Below, in pieces: positions 34,078-43,327 of a stretch of 64,000 nucleotides of DNA. The position numbers and the translations under genes were made by a program. This stretch comes from Marisediminicola antarctica. Its GTDB lineage: Bacteria; Actinomycetota; Actinomycetes; Actinomycetales; Microbacteriaceae. Position 1 is the stretch's first letter. Each line of letters opens with the position of its first letter. The notes beneath the pieces were generated by a model, which saw only the letters and a list, made by a program, of their open reading frames with translations, searched no databases and had not been told where the DNA came from. The DNA is taken from contig NZ_CP017146.1 in the NCBI RefSeq assembly GCF_009930795.1, forward strand, positions 2,914,001-2,978,000. The letters run 5' to 3'.

Positions 34078-34731
34078 TCAGCGGGGCGGGCGGGTGTACT
34101 GGTCGGGCCTGATGATCTGAATCGGAGTGGTCATCGGCGGCATTTCCCGAAGCCGCACGAGGGCGGGCCGCAGCTCGCCGAGCCATGCCTCGTAGCCTGC
34201 ATCGTTCAGATGCAGACGATCGTCGGAGAACTCGGCGTTGAGCTCACCGTCCTCGAGCGCCATCGCGGGCCACAGGTCGAGGAATTGGGCGCGCACGGTT
34301 GAGGAGAATTGGCGCAGGTGGATGTTCGCGTCCTGGATTCGGTGAGCGTACTCGCGGCCGCGGGGAAGGATCGACTGCACGAGCATCCGCGAGCCGGGCA
34401 GTTCCTTGCGCAGCCTCACGCACGCCGACTCGATGTTGCGCACGAGATGCTCGACGGTCTGGCGTGTGCCGAGGTCGTTGGTGCCGATGAGCATGACGAT
34501 CTCGTCCGGCCGCAGCTCCACGACGTCATCGACCCGGGCGATCAGGTCATCTGTCGTGCTCCCGTCGACGCCCAGATTAACGACGTTCAGATCGGGGAAC
34601 CAATCGGCCCAGCGACCGCCGGCGGTGAGGCTGTCACCAAGGAACGCGACAGTGTCGCGCTCGTCGTGCGCGTCATGCTGGTGGCTGCCGTCGTGCTCGC
34701 CCGTCGCGCCGTCTGGTTGTGCGTCGTTCAT
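34078..34731 (-). CDS. SGNH/GDSL-type hydrolase
   Basis: A 217-residue esterase-type protein. The block I motif FLGDSLTAGG carries Ser, the VNLGVDGSTTDDL segment gives the Gly, LIGTNDLG the Asn, and DRLHLNDAGYEAW the Asp and His of the SGNH catalytic set. The first 26 residues are His/Asp-rich and unstructured. There is no signal peptide, so it is likely cytoplasmic. Substrates (acyl esters of lipids or sugars) cannot be told. The ATG at 34731 has GGGAGG five bases upstream, which excludes the longer frame running to 34992. Confidence 0.87.
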   Translation of the reverse strand: MNDAQPDGATGEHDGSHQHDAHDERDTVAFLGDSLTAGGRWADWFPDLNVVNLGVDGSTTDDLIARVDDVVELRPDEIVMLIGTNDLGTRQTVEHLVRNIESACVRLRKELPGSRMLVQSILPRGREYAHRIQDANIHLRQFSSTVRAQFLDLWPAMALEDGELNAEFSDDRLHLNDAGYEAWLGELRPALVRLREMPPMTTPIQIIRPDQYTRPPR

Positions 34732-34783
34732 GAAGACCTCCCCGTAATCACGCTCGCCGGAGCAGCGTGTGGTTTCCTCCACC

Positions 34784-36283
34784 CTAGGCCGCGATGACCT
34801 TCTCTTCCCCTCCCAGCACCGACTTCTCAGCTCTCGCCTCGGCAGTCTGAGTGATCTTTGTGGCCATCGAGTTGAAGATGATGCCGTGGAACGGGAGGAT
34901 CGAGAACCAATAGAGGCGACCGCCGAGGCCCTGGGGGAAGAAGATTGCGCGCTGGCGGTAGTCCGACCCGCCACCGAGAGCCGGTTCCACACTGAGTTCG
35001 AGCCACGCCCGGCCCGGAAGCTTCATCTCGGCACGCAGGCGCAGGAAGCTGCCCCGCCTGATCTCCTCGACACGCCAGAAGTCGAGCGCGTCACCCGAGT
35101 TCAGCGTCTCAGCGTGGCGCCGTCCCCTGCGCAGACCGACTCCCCCGACGAGCTTGTCCAAGACTCCCCTCGCGGCCCAGGCCACCGGGAGTGAGTACCA
35201 GCCGTTGTCCCCTCCGATTCCCTCGATGACCGCCCACAGGTCTTCAGGCGACGCGTCCGTGTGCTTCTCCTTGAGGTCGAGATAGACCGTGTGGCCGGTC
35301 CAGTCGGGGTCGGAGGGCAGGAGGTTCGCCGGGGCGCCCTCGACGGAGGAATTCAGCCAACTCGTCTCGACCTCGCCGTCGCGCATCCGGCCGAGGGCCA
35401 GCCGTACCGCGGTCCGGTACGGCGTCAGCCCACCCTCCGGAGCGGGAATATAGTTGGCGATGTCGTGCTCGTGGATCACGCAGTCGTACTGCAGCGACGC
35501 GATGATGGGGATCGCGAGGCGGCGCGGGATGGGTGTGACGAGATTGACCCACTGAGAGGCGAGCCACGGGGTGAGCACCGGCAGCGCGGCGATCGCCCGC
35601 TGCTTCAGGCCGGCCTCGAGCGCGTAGCCGTTCATCATCTGGCCGTAGCGCAGCACATCCGGTCCGCCGATGTCGAACGTGCGGTTCACCTCTGGTGGCA
35701 GCTCTGCCGCTTCGACGAGGTAGTGCAGCACGTCGCGCACGGCGATCGGCTGGATGAAGTTGCGCACCCACTTGGGGGCGGGCATGTAGGGCAGGACGTC
35801 GGTGAGATGCCGGATCATCTCGAACGCGGCGGAGCCGGATCCGATCACGACCCCGGCCTGGAGTGCGACGGTCGGAACCCCGGATCGGATGAGGATGCGA
35901 CCGACCTCTGCGCGCGATCGAAGGTGCGGCGACAGCTCGCCGTCCGGGTGCAGCCCACCGAGGTACACGATGCGGCGCACGTCCGCGGCCAGGGCGGCAC
36001 GCGCGACATTCATCGCCGACTCCCTCTCTGCCTGTTCGAAATCGCCGGACCCGCCCATTCCGTGCACGAGGTAGTAGAGCGCCTCGATGCCGTCCACGGC
36101 ATCGACGAGCGAGGCAGGATCGCCGAGGTCACCCTTGACGATCTCGACCTGGTCGGCCCACGGCACGTCGCGCATCTTGGCCGTGTCCCGCACGAGCACC
36201 CGCACCTCGTGGCCTGCCTCAAGAAGCTTCGGCACGAGCCGCCCGCCAATGTAACCTGTCGCACCGGTGACCAGAATTCTCAT
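34784..36283 (-). CDS. SDR-type NAD(P)-binding oxidoreductase with C-terminal DUF2867
   Basis: A 499-residue protein. The N-terminal atypical short-chain dehydrogenase domain starts with VTGATGYIGGRLVPKLLEAG and continues with YYLVHGMGG and a conserved IVYLGGLHPDGELSPHLRSR. The C-terminal 150 residues (GDALDFWRVEEIRRGSFLRLRAEMKLPGRAWLEL, then RLYWFSILPFHGIIFNSM) match the DUF2867 module often fused to such domains. Cofactor binding is likely and the substrate unknown. It is divergent from the GH16 gene across 172 bases. Confidence 0.88.
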   Translation of the reverse strand: MRILVTGATGYIGGRLVPKLLEAGHEVRVLVRDTAKMRDVPWADQVEIVKGDLGDPASLVDAVDGIEALYYLVHGMGGSGDFEQAERESAMNVARAALAADVRRIVYLGGLHPDGELSPHLRSRAEVGRILIRSGVPTVALQAGVVIGSGSAAFEMIRHLTDVLPYMPAPKWVRNFIQPIAVRDVLHYLVEAAELPPEVNRTFDIGGPDVLRYGQMMNGYALEAGLKQRAIAALPVLTPWLASQWVNLVTPIPRRLAIPIIASLQYDCVIHEHDIANYIPAPEGGLTPYRTAVRLALGRMRDGEVETSWLNSSVEGAPANLLPSDPDWTGHTVYLDLKEKHTDASPEDLWAVIEGIGGDNGWYSLPVAWAARGVLDKLVGGVGLRRGRRHAETLNSGDALDFWRVEEIRRGSFLRLRAEMKLPGRAWLELSVEPALGGGSDYRQRAIFFPQGLGGRLYWFSILPFHGIIFNSMATKITQTAEARAEKSVLGGEEKVIAA

Positions 36284-36355
36284 TGTTTGACCCTAGCCGC
36301 GACCCCTGTGACTTGCCGGGGGTTTCGTGTTCTCCTCTGACGACCAAAACTAGCT

Positions 36356-36385
36356 TTGCCGCGCACGCGATTTCATGGCTAGGCT
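36356..36385 (+). promoter_or_regulatory. Candidate promoter of the GH16 gene
   Basis: TTGCCG at 36356-36361 and TAGGCT at 36380-36385 are separated by 18 bases and fit the actinobacterial TTGNNN/TANNNT pattern. The start codon is 70 bases downstream. No sugar-repressor palindrome was recognised. Confidence 0.45.
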
Positions 36386-36455
36386 TGCGGAATCTGGCCG
36401 ACGACGGTCAGACGAGGCGGCCAATGGGGGTCGTCGACTATCTGGTGGAGAAGAC

Positions 36456-39400
36456 ATGTCCATTACTTTGAGAGCGCTCCCACGGATAATCGCTGCTGCG
36501 GTTGCCGTGCCGGCGCTCATCGTTCCGATAGCGGTCGGGGGTATCTCGGCCTCAGCTGCCGAGACAGTATCCACGGTCGACGACTTCGAGACTGGCGCCC
36601 CGGCCCCCGACTATTTCTCCTACGGCGGAGGCGGCGGCGGGGCCGGCATCGGCATCGTCGACATTGCGCCCGGCACCGCCGGGGCCAAGCCCGGTCAGAC
36701 CGAACCGACAAAGGTTCTCTCCTACGGGTTCGACGTTCCCGCCGGCGCCTACGCCGGCTTCGGCCACAACTTCCCCGCGGCAGCCGACTGGAGCGACTTC
36801 GACGGCGTGAGGTTCATGCTGAACGGCACAGGCTCCGGAGCCGTCCTTCAGTTCGAGATCTTCGACGGCGGAACCAACTCCGACACGTCGGAGCGGTTCG
36901 AACTGGAGTTCACCGATGATGTGGCCGGATGGCGCCCCATCGAGATCCCGTGGTCGTCTCTTGTTCGCTCGACCGACTTCAACCCCGGACCGAACGACGG
37001 CCTTGGTCTCACCACGATGTGGGGCTACGCGGTTCCTGCCGTCAGCGGCACCGCCACCCTGCAGATCGACGACGTCGAGCTATTCGCCGGCGCCGAGGTG
37101 ACGCCGACGGTCTCCCTGTCCGCCGCATCCGCCGAGGTCATCGAGGGCGCGACGACGAACATCAACGTGCGACTCAATGTCGCGCCGACAGCGCCCATCA
37201 CCGTCGACTACGCGACGAGCGACGGCACGGCTGGCGCCGACGACTACACCTCCGAAGTCGGCACGCTGACCTTCGCCGCGGGCGAGACGACGAAGACGAT
37301 CTCTGTCGCCACGACCGACGACAACGCCGAGGAGACGAGCGAGACCCTCGCGTTGACCCTCAGCAACGCCGTTGGAGCCGCGCTCGGCACCCCGAGTGCC
37401 GCGACGATCACGATCGTCGACAACGACGGCCCGGTCGTCGGCCCGCCCACCGGCCGCACACTGCTGGTCGAGGACTTTCAGGCCGCACTGCCGACGGGCA
37501 CGGCGGGAACCGTTCCCGTCGGCTGGTTCAACGCCGAGGACCCCAACAGCACCGTCGCCTTCGGCACGGTTCCGTCTCCCGTTCCGGTGCCCGATGAAGC
37601 TGCCGGCAACGACGTGCTGTCATCGGCGTTCACCGTGACGTCCTACGGAGTCGTGGTGGACAACTTCACGAATGACGCCGTCGACGCATGGACCACCCAG
37701 GACTGGAGCACCTACGAGGGCATCGGCTTCTGGATGCACGGCAACGGATCGGGCACGCGCCTGTTCCTCGACATCCAGGACAACCGCAACCCCGGTTCGA
37801 CCGTCGACGACGCCGAGCGTTTCGTTGTCGAGTACACCGACAACTGGACCGGCTGGAAGTTCCAGCAGTTCGACTTCGCCGACTTCGCGCGCAAGAACAT
37901 CAACAACAACGCGCCCAACGATGGTCTTGGACTCACCGACATGCACGGCTTCGCGTTCGGCGCGCTCACCACGGCCGGCACGCAGACGTTCTACTACGAC
38001 GATGTGCTGCTCTACGGCCAGGCCGCCGAGGTTCCCCTGACGGTCGGGTTCGACCGCGCCGGGTACGAGGTTCTCGAAGGCTCCGACGCCACCGCGACCG
38101 TGCGGCTGAACCGCGTCGCCGCCACGGACGTGACCGTCGAGTTCGCCACCGCGGAGTCCGCTGCACGCACCGCCACCGAGGACCTGCCCGCGACGCTCGA
38201 TCGCGACTTCACCGCAGCCAGTGGAACCGTCACGATCCCCGCCGGGAAGCGTGAGGCGACCATCACGGTCTCCACCCTTCAGAACGCCAAGCACGAAGTG
38301 GACGAGACCTTCCTTGTCGACCTGTCGAACCCGATCGGAGCCGAGTTCGGCTTCGTGAGCAGTGCCACCGTGAGTATCCAGGACGACGACCCGATCGACT
38401 TCACGATCGTCGACGACTTCGAGTCCCACCCGTGGCTCTTCGACACCGAAGGCGACATCGACCTCACCGTGCGCGAGGCTGCGGCCGGCAGCTACGCCGG
38501 ACAGGATGTCTTCGAGAACGTGCTCGACGTGATGACGGGCGGTGAGTCGACGCTCTCACGCGACTTCGCGTCCGGTCAGGACTGGTCCGCCTATGAGGGA
38601 CTGTCGTTCTGGTACCTCGGAGCGGGCGATCGCGACAAGGTCACCGTGACGGTGGCCGACAACGCCGCCCCCGACGACGGGCAAGGCAGCTGGGTTCCCG
38701 TGTGGAGCGACGAGTTCGACGGAGCGGCTGGCACACCCGCCAACCCCGACAACTGGAGCTACGAGACCGGAGGCTGGGGCTGGGGTAACGACGAGCTGCA
38801 GTACTACACCGACAGCACCGACAACGCGGCGCATGACGGCAACGGCAACATGGTGATCACGGCTCGCGAAGTCGATTCTTCAACCACGGACCTCGACTGC
38901 TGGTACGGACCGTGCACGCACACGTCGGCCCGCCTCATCACCGAGCAGAAGCAGGAGTTCGAGTACGGCCGCATCGAGTCGCGAGTGCAGGTGCCCCAGG
39001 GCTCCGGAATCTGGCCGGCCGTGTGGACGCTCGGCAACGACTTCCGTGAGGTCGGCTGGCCCCAGACGGGCGAGATCGATGTTATGGAGTTCGTCGGCCG
39101 ACTGCCGAACGAGATCTTCGGCACCATCCACGGACCGGGATACTCCGGAGGCAACTCCTTCGGCGACACCTACACGTTCGACACCCCCGTGTACGAGGGC
39201 TGGCACACGTTCTCGGTCGAGTGGACGCCGGAGAAGATCGACTGGTTCGTGGACGACATCCAGTACCACTCGGCCACCCCGGCGGACGTGGCCGGCAAGG
39301 AGTGGGTCTACGACCACCCCTTCTCGCTGATCACCAACGTGGCCGTCGGCGGCAACTTCGGCGGAGCGCCGGGCGAGGATCTCGTGTTCCCGCAGTCGCT

Positions 39401-39791
39401 CACCCTGGACTACATCCGTGTCTTCCAGGCGCCGGACACCGCCGAACGGTTCGAGACGAGCTTCGTCGACAATCAGGCCGGATGGCGCAAGGTGACGGTA
39501 CCGTTCGCCGACCTCACGCGTTCCGCCGACCAGCCGGTCGGTGCCCCGAACGACGGCCTCACCCTCACCGACGTGCAGGGCTACGGGTTCGGCTTCAGCG
39601 GTGCGGGGTCGGCGAGCCTGGACCGGGTCACGCTGGTCGAGGATGTTCCGACCTGCACAGTGCAAGGCAAGCCGGACGTCCCGGGCAAGCCCCCCGTGAC
39701 GGGCAAGCCTCCCGTGACGGGCAAGCCTCCCGTGACGGGCAAGCCTCCCGTGACGGGCAAGCCGGCCCTCCCCGGGCGGCCCTGCCGGTAG
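36456..39791 (+). CDS. Secreted multi-domain family 16 glycoside hydrolase (beta-1,3-glucanase type)
   Basis: A 1111-residue secreted enzyme. Residues 1-34 are a signal peptide ending near SASA. In order: a carbohydrate-binding-like module (about 42-215), a Calx-beta repeat (219-325), a second binding module (334-523), a second Calx-beta repeat (529-645), the first half of a third binding module (649-743), the GH16 domain (745-993) with GEIDVMEF (nucleophile Glu873, acid/base Glu878), the second half of that module (994-1065), and a Pro/Lys repeat tail. The EIDxME signature favours laminarinase activity on beta-1,3-glucans. The ATG at 36456 has GGTGGAGA upstream. A terminator follows. No sortase motif is visible. 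Confidence 0.92.
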   Translation: MSITLRALPRIIAAAVAVPALIVPIAVGGISASAAETVSTVDDFETGAPAPDYFSYGGGGGGAGIGIVDIAPGTAGAKPGQTEPTKVLSYGFDVPAGAYAGFGHNFPAAADWSDFDGVRFMLNGTGSGAVLQFEIFDGGTNSDTSERFELEFTDDVAGWRPIEIPWSSLVRSTDFNPGPNDGLGLTTMWGYAVPAVSGTATLQIDDVELFAGAEVTPTVSLSAASAEVIEGATTNINVRLNVAPTAPITVDYATSDGTAGADDYTSEVGTLTFAAGETTKTISVATTDDNAEETSETLALTLSNAVGAALGTPSAATITIVDNDGPVVGPPTGRTLLVEDFQAALPTGTAGTVPVGWFNAEDPNSTVAFGTVPSPVPVPDEAAGNDVLSSAFTVTSYGVVVDNFTNDAVDAWTTQDWSTYEGIGFWMHGNGSGTRLFLDIQDNRNPGSTVDDAERFVVEYTDNWTGWKFQQFDFADFARKNINNNAPNDGLGLTDMHGFAFGALTTAGTQTFYYDDVLLYGQAAEVPLTVGFDRAGYEVLEGSDATATVRLNRVAATDVTVEFATAESAARTATEDLPATLDRDFTAASGTVTIPAGKREATITVSTLQNAKHEVDETFLVDLSNPIGAEFGFVSSATVSIQDDDPIDFTIVDDFESHPWLFDTEGDIDLTVREAAAGSYAGQDVFENVLDVMTGGESTLSRDFASGQDWSAYEGLSFWYLGAGDRDKVTVTVADNAAPDDGQGSWVPVWSDEFDGAAGTPANPDNWSYETGGWGWGNDELQYYTDSTDNAAHDGNGNMVITAREVDSSTTDLDCWYGPCTHTSARLITEQKQEFEYGRIESRVQVPQGSGIWPAVWTLGNDFREVGWPQTGEIDVMEFVGRLPNEIFGTIHGPGYSGGNSFGDTYTFDTPVYEGWHTFSVEWTPEKIDWFVDDIQYHSATPADVAGKEWVYDHPFSLITNVAVGGNFGGAPGEDLVFPQSLTLDYIRVFQAPDTAERFETSFVDNQAGWRKVTVPFADLTRSADQPVGAPNDGLTLTDVQGYGFGFSGAGSASLDRVTLVEDVPTCTVQGKPDVPGKPPVTGKPPVTGKPPVTGKPPVTGKPALPGRPCR
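39684..39755 (+). repeat. Four in-frame 18-bp repeats encoding GKPPVT
   Basis: GGCAAGCCTCCCGTGACG is repeated four times without gaps, one unit having CCC for CCT. It encodes the Pro/Lys/Thr tail of the GH16 protein, followed by GKPALPGRPCR. The near-identity of the units at DNA level points to recent expansion by slippage. Confidence 0.92.
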
Positions 39792-39825
39792 CGCTCGCGC
39801 CGCACTGACGGCACCGGAAACCGAG

Positions 39826-39858
39826 GAAGCCCCCACCAACTGGTGGGGGCTTCTTCGT
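39826..39858. terminator. Bidirectional intrinsic terminator between GH16 and the ALDH operon
   Basis: A perfect 13-bp stem, GAAGCCCCCACCA with TGGTGGGGGCTTC (39826-39838, 39841-39853). TTCGTTG follows on the right, and GAGG/CCTC continues on the left. It lies between two convergent genes and can serve both. Confidence 0.82.
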
Positions 39859-39882
39859 TGTGCGGCGTTCGGGCTCCTGAAT

Positions 39883-40737
39883 CTAGATGAGGCCCTTTGT
39901 GTGCCAGACCGTCTTGGTCTCGGTGAAGAAGGTCACGCGCTCGACCGACGGCGCCGGAACGCCGTCCTGGGGTGGCAGCACGCGCTTGAGCGTCTCGGCC
40001 GAGGCGATCTGCAGATCGACCCAGTCGAGGTCGCCGGCGCCGGCGAGGTCGAGGGCGTTGACGTCGGCGTGGCTGGCGAGCCACGGTGCGATCTCCGCGG
40101 CGGACCCGGTGAGGATGTTGACGACACCGCCGGGAACGTCGCTGGTGGCGAGCACCTCACCGAGGCTGATCGCGCTGAGCGGGGAGGCCTCGCTCGCGAT
40201 CACTACGACGGTGTTGCCGCTCACCAGAGCCGGCGCGACGACGCTCACGAGCCCGAGCAGGGAAGATTCCTGCGGCGCGATGATCGCGACGACACCGGTC
40301 GCCTCCGGGGTCGACACGTTGAAGTAGGGCCCGCTCACGGGGTTGCCGTTGCCGGCCACCTGCACGTATTTGTCAGCCCAGCCGGCGTACCAGACCCACA
40401 CGTCGATCGCGGCGTCAACCTGGGCGGATGCCGCGGACTCGCTCGCTCCCTCCGAGCGGCGGATCTCGTCGACGAACTGCGCGCGACGCCCCTCGAGCAA
40501 CTCGGCAATGCGGTACAGCACCTGGCCGCGGTTGTAGCCGGTGGTCCCGGCCCAGCCGGAGACGGCGGAGCGTGCCGCGACGACGGCATCCCGGGCATCT
40601 TTTCGGGAGCCCTTCGCCGCGTTGGCGAGGAAATCGCCCTTCGCGGTGACGACCTCGTAGACCCGACCGGACTCGCTGCGCGGGAACTTGCCGCCAATGT
40701 AGAGCTTGAATGTCTTCGGCACGGTGAGGTGGCTCAC
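39883..40737 (-). CDS. Truncated aldehyde dehydrogenase-family protein lacking the catalytic domain
   Basis: A 284-residue ALDH-fold protein. It has the N-terminal and NAD-binding regions (FKLYIGGKFPRSESGR, GNGNPVSGPYFNVSTPEATGVVAIIAPQESSLLGL, APALVSGNTVVVIASE, GGVVNILTG) but stops before the catalytic Cys and C-terminal domain. There is no frameshift or remnant downstream, and it ends cleanly in TKTVWHTKGLI. The GTG at 40737 overlaps the stop of the full-length ALDH by four bases. The deoC-ALDH-short ALDH order recurs in actinobacteria as I know it, so this is probably a real accessory subunit rather than decay. Confidence 0.85.
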   Translation of the reverse strand: MSHLTVPKTFKLYIGGKFPRSESGRVYEVVTAKGDFLANAAKGSRKDARDAVVAARSAVSGWAGTTGYNRGQVLYRIAELLEGRRAQFVDEIRRSEGASESAASAQVDAAIDVWVWYAGWADKYVQVAGNGNPVSGPYFNVSTPEATGVVAIIAPQESSLLGLVSVVAPALVSGNTVVVIASEASPLSAISLGEVLATSDVPGGVVNILTGSAAEIAPWLASHADVNALDLAGAGDLDWVDLQIASAETLKRVLPPQDGVPAPSVERVTFFTETKTVWHTKGLI

Positions 40738-42209
40738 TTGCGTGCTCCCTTCGTGACGGCCGGCGCGTTCCAGCCGCGGGATTCGAGGTACGCGGCGAGG
40801 CCGTGACGGCCCCCCTCGCGTCCGTAGCCGGACTCCTTGTACCCGCCGAACGGGCTCGAGGGGTCGAACTGGTTGAACGTGTTCGCCCAGACGACGCCCG
40901 CGCGCAGCTTGTCGGCCACACCGAGGATCCGGCTGCCCTTGTCGCTCCAGATGCCGGCCGAGAGGCCGTAGGGAGTGTTGTTGGCCTTGGCGATCGCCTC
41001 GGCCGGGGTGCGGAAGGTCAGGATGCTCAGCACCGGGCCGAAGATCTCGTCCCTGGCGATGCGGTGGCTCGTCGACACGCCCGTGAAGATCGTCGGCGCG
41101 AACCAGAATCCGGCATCCGGCAGCTCGCATGCCGGGCTCCACCGCTCGGCGCCCTCGTCAACGCCCACGTTGCTCAACTCGCGGATGCGGTCGAGCTGCG
41201 CGCGGGAGTTGATCGCCCCGACATCGGTGTTCTTGTCGAGCGGGTCACCGACCCGCAGGGTCGACATGCGTGCCTTGAGGCGGGAGACGACCTCGTCGTG
41301 GATGTTCTCCTGCACCAGCAGGCGCGATCCAGCGCAGCAGACGTGGCCCTGGTTGAAGAAGATGCCGTTGACGATGCCCTCGATGGCCTGGTCGATGGGC
41401 GCGTCGTCGAAGACGATGTTCGCCGCCTTGCCGCCCAGCTCGAGAGTGAGCTTCTTGCCCGACCCTGCCGTCGACCTCGCGATCGCACGACCGACCGCGG
41501 TCGATCCGGTGAACGCGACCTTGTTGACGTCCGCGTGGTTCACGAGCGCCTGGCCCGTGTCGCCGGCACCGGTGATGATGTTGACCACCCCGGGCGGCAG
41601 GTCGGCCTGCTGCAGAATCTCCGCGAAGATGAGCGCGGTCAGCGGCGTCGTCTCGGCGGGCTTGATCACCACGGTGTTCCCCGCGGCGAGCGCCGGCGCG
41701 ATCTTCCACGCGAGCATCAGCAGCGGGAAGTTCCACGGGATCACCTGCGCGGCGACGCCAAGCGACCGAGGCGCCGGCCCGAGCCCGGCATAGTCGAGCT
41801 TGTCGGCCCACCCCGCATAGTAGAAGAACCAGGCGGCGACGAGCGGAATGTCGACGTCGCGGCTCTCCTTGATCGGCTTGCCGTTGTCGAGGCTCTCGGC
41901 GACAGCGAGCTCGCGGGCGCGCTCCTGCACGAGCCTCGCAATGCGGAAGAGGTACTTGCCGCGGTCCGAGCCGGACATTTTCGACCAGGTGCGGTCGTAC
42001 GCGCGCCGGGCGGCGGCGACGGCAGCGTCGACATCCGCGGCATCCGCGTTTGCGATCTGGGCGATGTGCTTCTCGGTCGCCGGCGAGATGGTCGAGAACG
42101 GGGTGCCGTGGCCCTCGACGAACTCGCCACCGATGAACAGCCCGTAATTCTCGCGGAGGTTCAGGATCGCGGTCGACTCCGGGGCCGGAGCGTAGTCAAG
42201 AAAACTCAT
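40734..42209 (-). CDS. Aldehyde dehydrogenase family protein
   Basis: A 491-residue NAD(P)-dependent aldehyde dehydrogenase. Catalytic Cys291/292 lie in FFNQGHVCCAGSR, the general-base Glu267 in LTLELGGKAANIVFDD, and Asn160 in VIPWNFPLLM. VAFTGSTAVGRAI is the cofactor-binding loop. Located between deoC and the short ALDH, it is likely to oxidise the acetaldehyde released by deoxyribose-phosphate aldolase. The start is four bases after the deoC stop, which implies coupled translation. Substrate is inferred from context. Confidence 0.92.
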   Translation of the reverse strand: MSFLDYAPAPESTAILNLRENYGLFIGGEFVEGHGTPFSTISPATEKHIAQIANADAADVDAAVAAARRAYDRTWSKMSGSDRGKYLFRIARLVQERARELAVAESLDNGKPIKESRDVDIPLVAAWFFYYAGWADKLDYAGLGPAPRSLGVAAQVIPWNFPLLMLAWKIAPALAAGNTVVIKPAETTPLTALIFAEILQQADLPPGVVNIITGAGDTGQALVNHADVNKVAFTGSTAVGRAIARSTAGSGKKLTLELGGKAANIVFDDAPIDQAIEGIVNGIFFNQGHVCCAGSRLLVQENIHDEVVSRLKARMSTLRVGDPLDKNTDVGAINSRAQLDRIRELSNVGVDEGAERWSPACELPDAGFWFAPTIFTGVSTSHRIARDEIFGPVLSILTFRTPAEAIAKANNTPYGLSAGIWSDKGSRILGVADKLRAGVVWANTFNQFDPSSPFGGYKESGYGREGGRHGLAAYLESRGWNAPAVTKGARK

Positions 42210-42213
42210 GGGT

Positions 42214-43227
42214 TCAGTCCATCGTCACGTAGTCGGGGCCGGAGTACCGGCCGGTGGAGAGCTTCTGGCGCTGCAGGAGCACGTCGTTGAGCAGGCTCGA
42301 CGCGCCGAAGCGGAACAGGTGCGGCTGCAGCCACTCCTCCCCCACCGTCTCGGCGACGGTGACGAGGTACTTGATCGCGTCCTTCGAGGTGCGGATGCCG
42401 CCGGCGGGCTTCACCCCGATTCTCTCGCCGGTGAGCCGGTGCCAGTCGCCGACGACCTGCAGCATCAGCAGGGTGACCGGGAGCGTCGCGGCGGGCGCGA
42501 CCTTGCCGGTGGAGGTCTTGATGAAGTCGCCGCCCGCAAGGATCGCGAGCCACGACGCCCGGCGCACGTTGTCGTAGGTGGTGAGCTCCCCCGTCTCGAG
42601 GATCACCTTGAGGTGCGCGTAGGTTCCGTCGTCCCGACGGCAGGCCTCCTTCACCGCGACGATCTGGTCGAACACCCGGCCGTAGTGCCCCGCGAGGAAG
42701 GCTCCACGGTCGATGACCATATCGATCTCGTCCGCTCCGGCCGAGACCGCGTTCGTGGTGTCGGCGAGCTTCACCTCGAGCGAGGCTCGCCCGCTCGGGA
42801 ACGCCGTGGCCACGGCAGCGACGTTGATGCCGTCGTCCCGGCCTGCGGAGTGCGCCGAGCCGAGCGCGGCGACGGCGTCGGGCACCATGTCGCCGTAGAC
42901 GCACACCGCGGCGACGCGCGGAGTGGAAAGGTCTCCGGGATCGGGCGTCATCGCCTTGGCCACGAGCGAGCGCACCTTGCCGGGGGTATCGGCTCCCTCG
43001 AGTGTCGTGAGGTCGATGAGGCCGATGATCTTGTCGAGGGCCCAGGCCTTCGACGTCGTCTTGATCGACCGGGTTCCGAGTGCGGCGGCGCGCGCCTCGA
43101 GGCCGACGGCGTCGACCCCGGGAAGACCCTCGAGGTGGAGCCGCAGGCTCTTCTCTGTGAGGTCGCCGCCGATCAGTTCCACGGCCCGTTCGGCCGGGGC
43201 GAGGGCGTTGTTCTTGGTTGCTGTCAT
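42214..43227 (-). CDS. deoC: Deoxyribose-phosphate aldolase
   Basis: A 337-residue class I aldolase that splits 2-deoxyribose 5-phosphate into acetaldehyde and glyceraldehyde 3-phosphate. The Schiff-base Lys237 is in GGDFIKTSTGK. The proton-relay Lys is in GVKPAGGIRTSKDA. DEIDMVIDRGAFLAG holds the conserved acidic residues. The length is that of the longer actinobacterial/eukaryotic-type DeoC (about 320-340) rather than the 220-250-residue type. It heads an operon with two ALDH genes, making a route from DNA sugars to central carbon. No deoR-like regulator is adjacent. Confidence 0.95.
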   Translation of the reverse strand: MTATKNNALAPAERAVELIGGDLTEKSLRLHLEGLPGVDAVGLEARAAALGTRSIKTTSKAWALDKIIGLIDLTTLEGADTPGKVRSLVAKAMTPDPGDLSTPRVAAVCVYGDMVPDAVAALGSAHSAGRDDGINVAAVATAFPSGRASLEVKLADTTNAVSAGADEIDMVIDRGAFLAGHYGRVFDQIVAVKEACRRDDGTYAHLKVILETGELTTYDNVRRASWLAILAGGDFIKTSTGKVAPAATLPVTLLMLQVVGDWHRLTGERIGVKPAGGIRTSKDAIKYLVTVAETVGEEWLQPHLFRFGASSLLNDVLLQRQKLSTGRYSGPDYVTMD

Positions 43228-43327
43228 CGCTCGATTCCAGTCGCGTGCCGGCCGGGCAGGATCCCGGGGAAAGCGGCAGAGTCCAATTCTGCCTCATGCG
43301 CGTCGCGAACGCGCACGGGGTGGAGGG

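Noticed and set aside
39684-39755. GKPPVT DNA repeat considered as an intergenic array
   Set aside because: It is in frame, has an 18-bp period and encodes the tail of the GH16 protein.
39883-40737. Short ALDH as a pseudogene
   Set aside because: No frameshift or downstream remnant exists, and the start overlaps the previous stop neatly, so a functional short protein is more likely.
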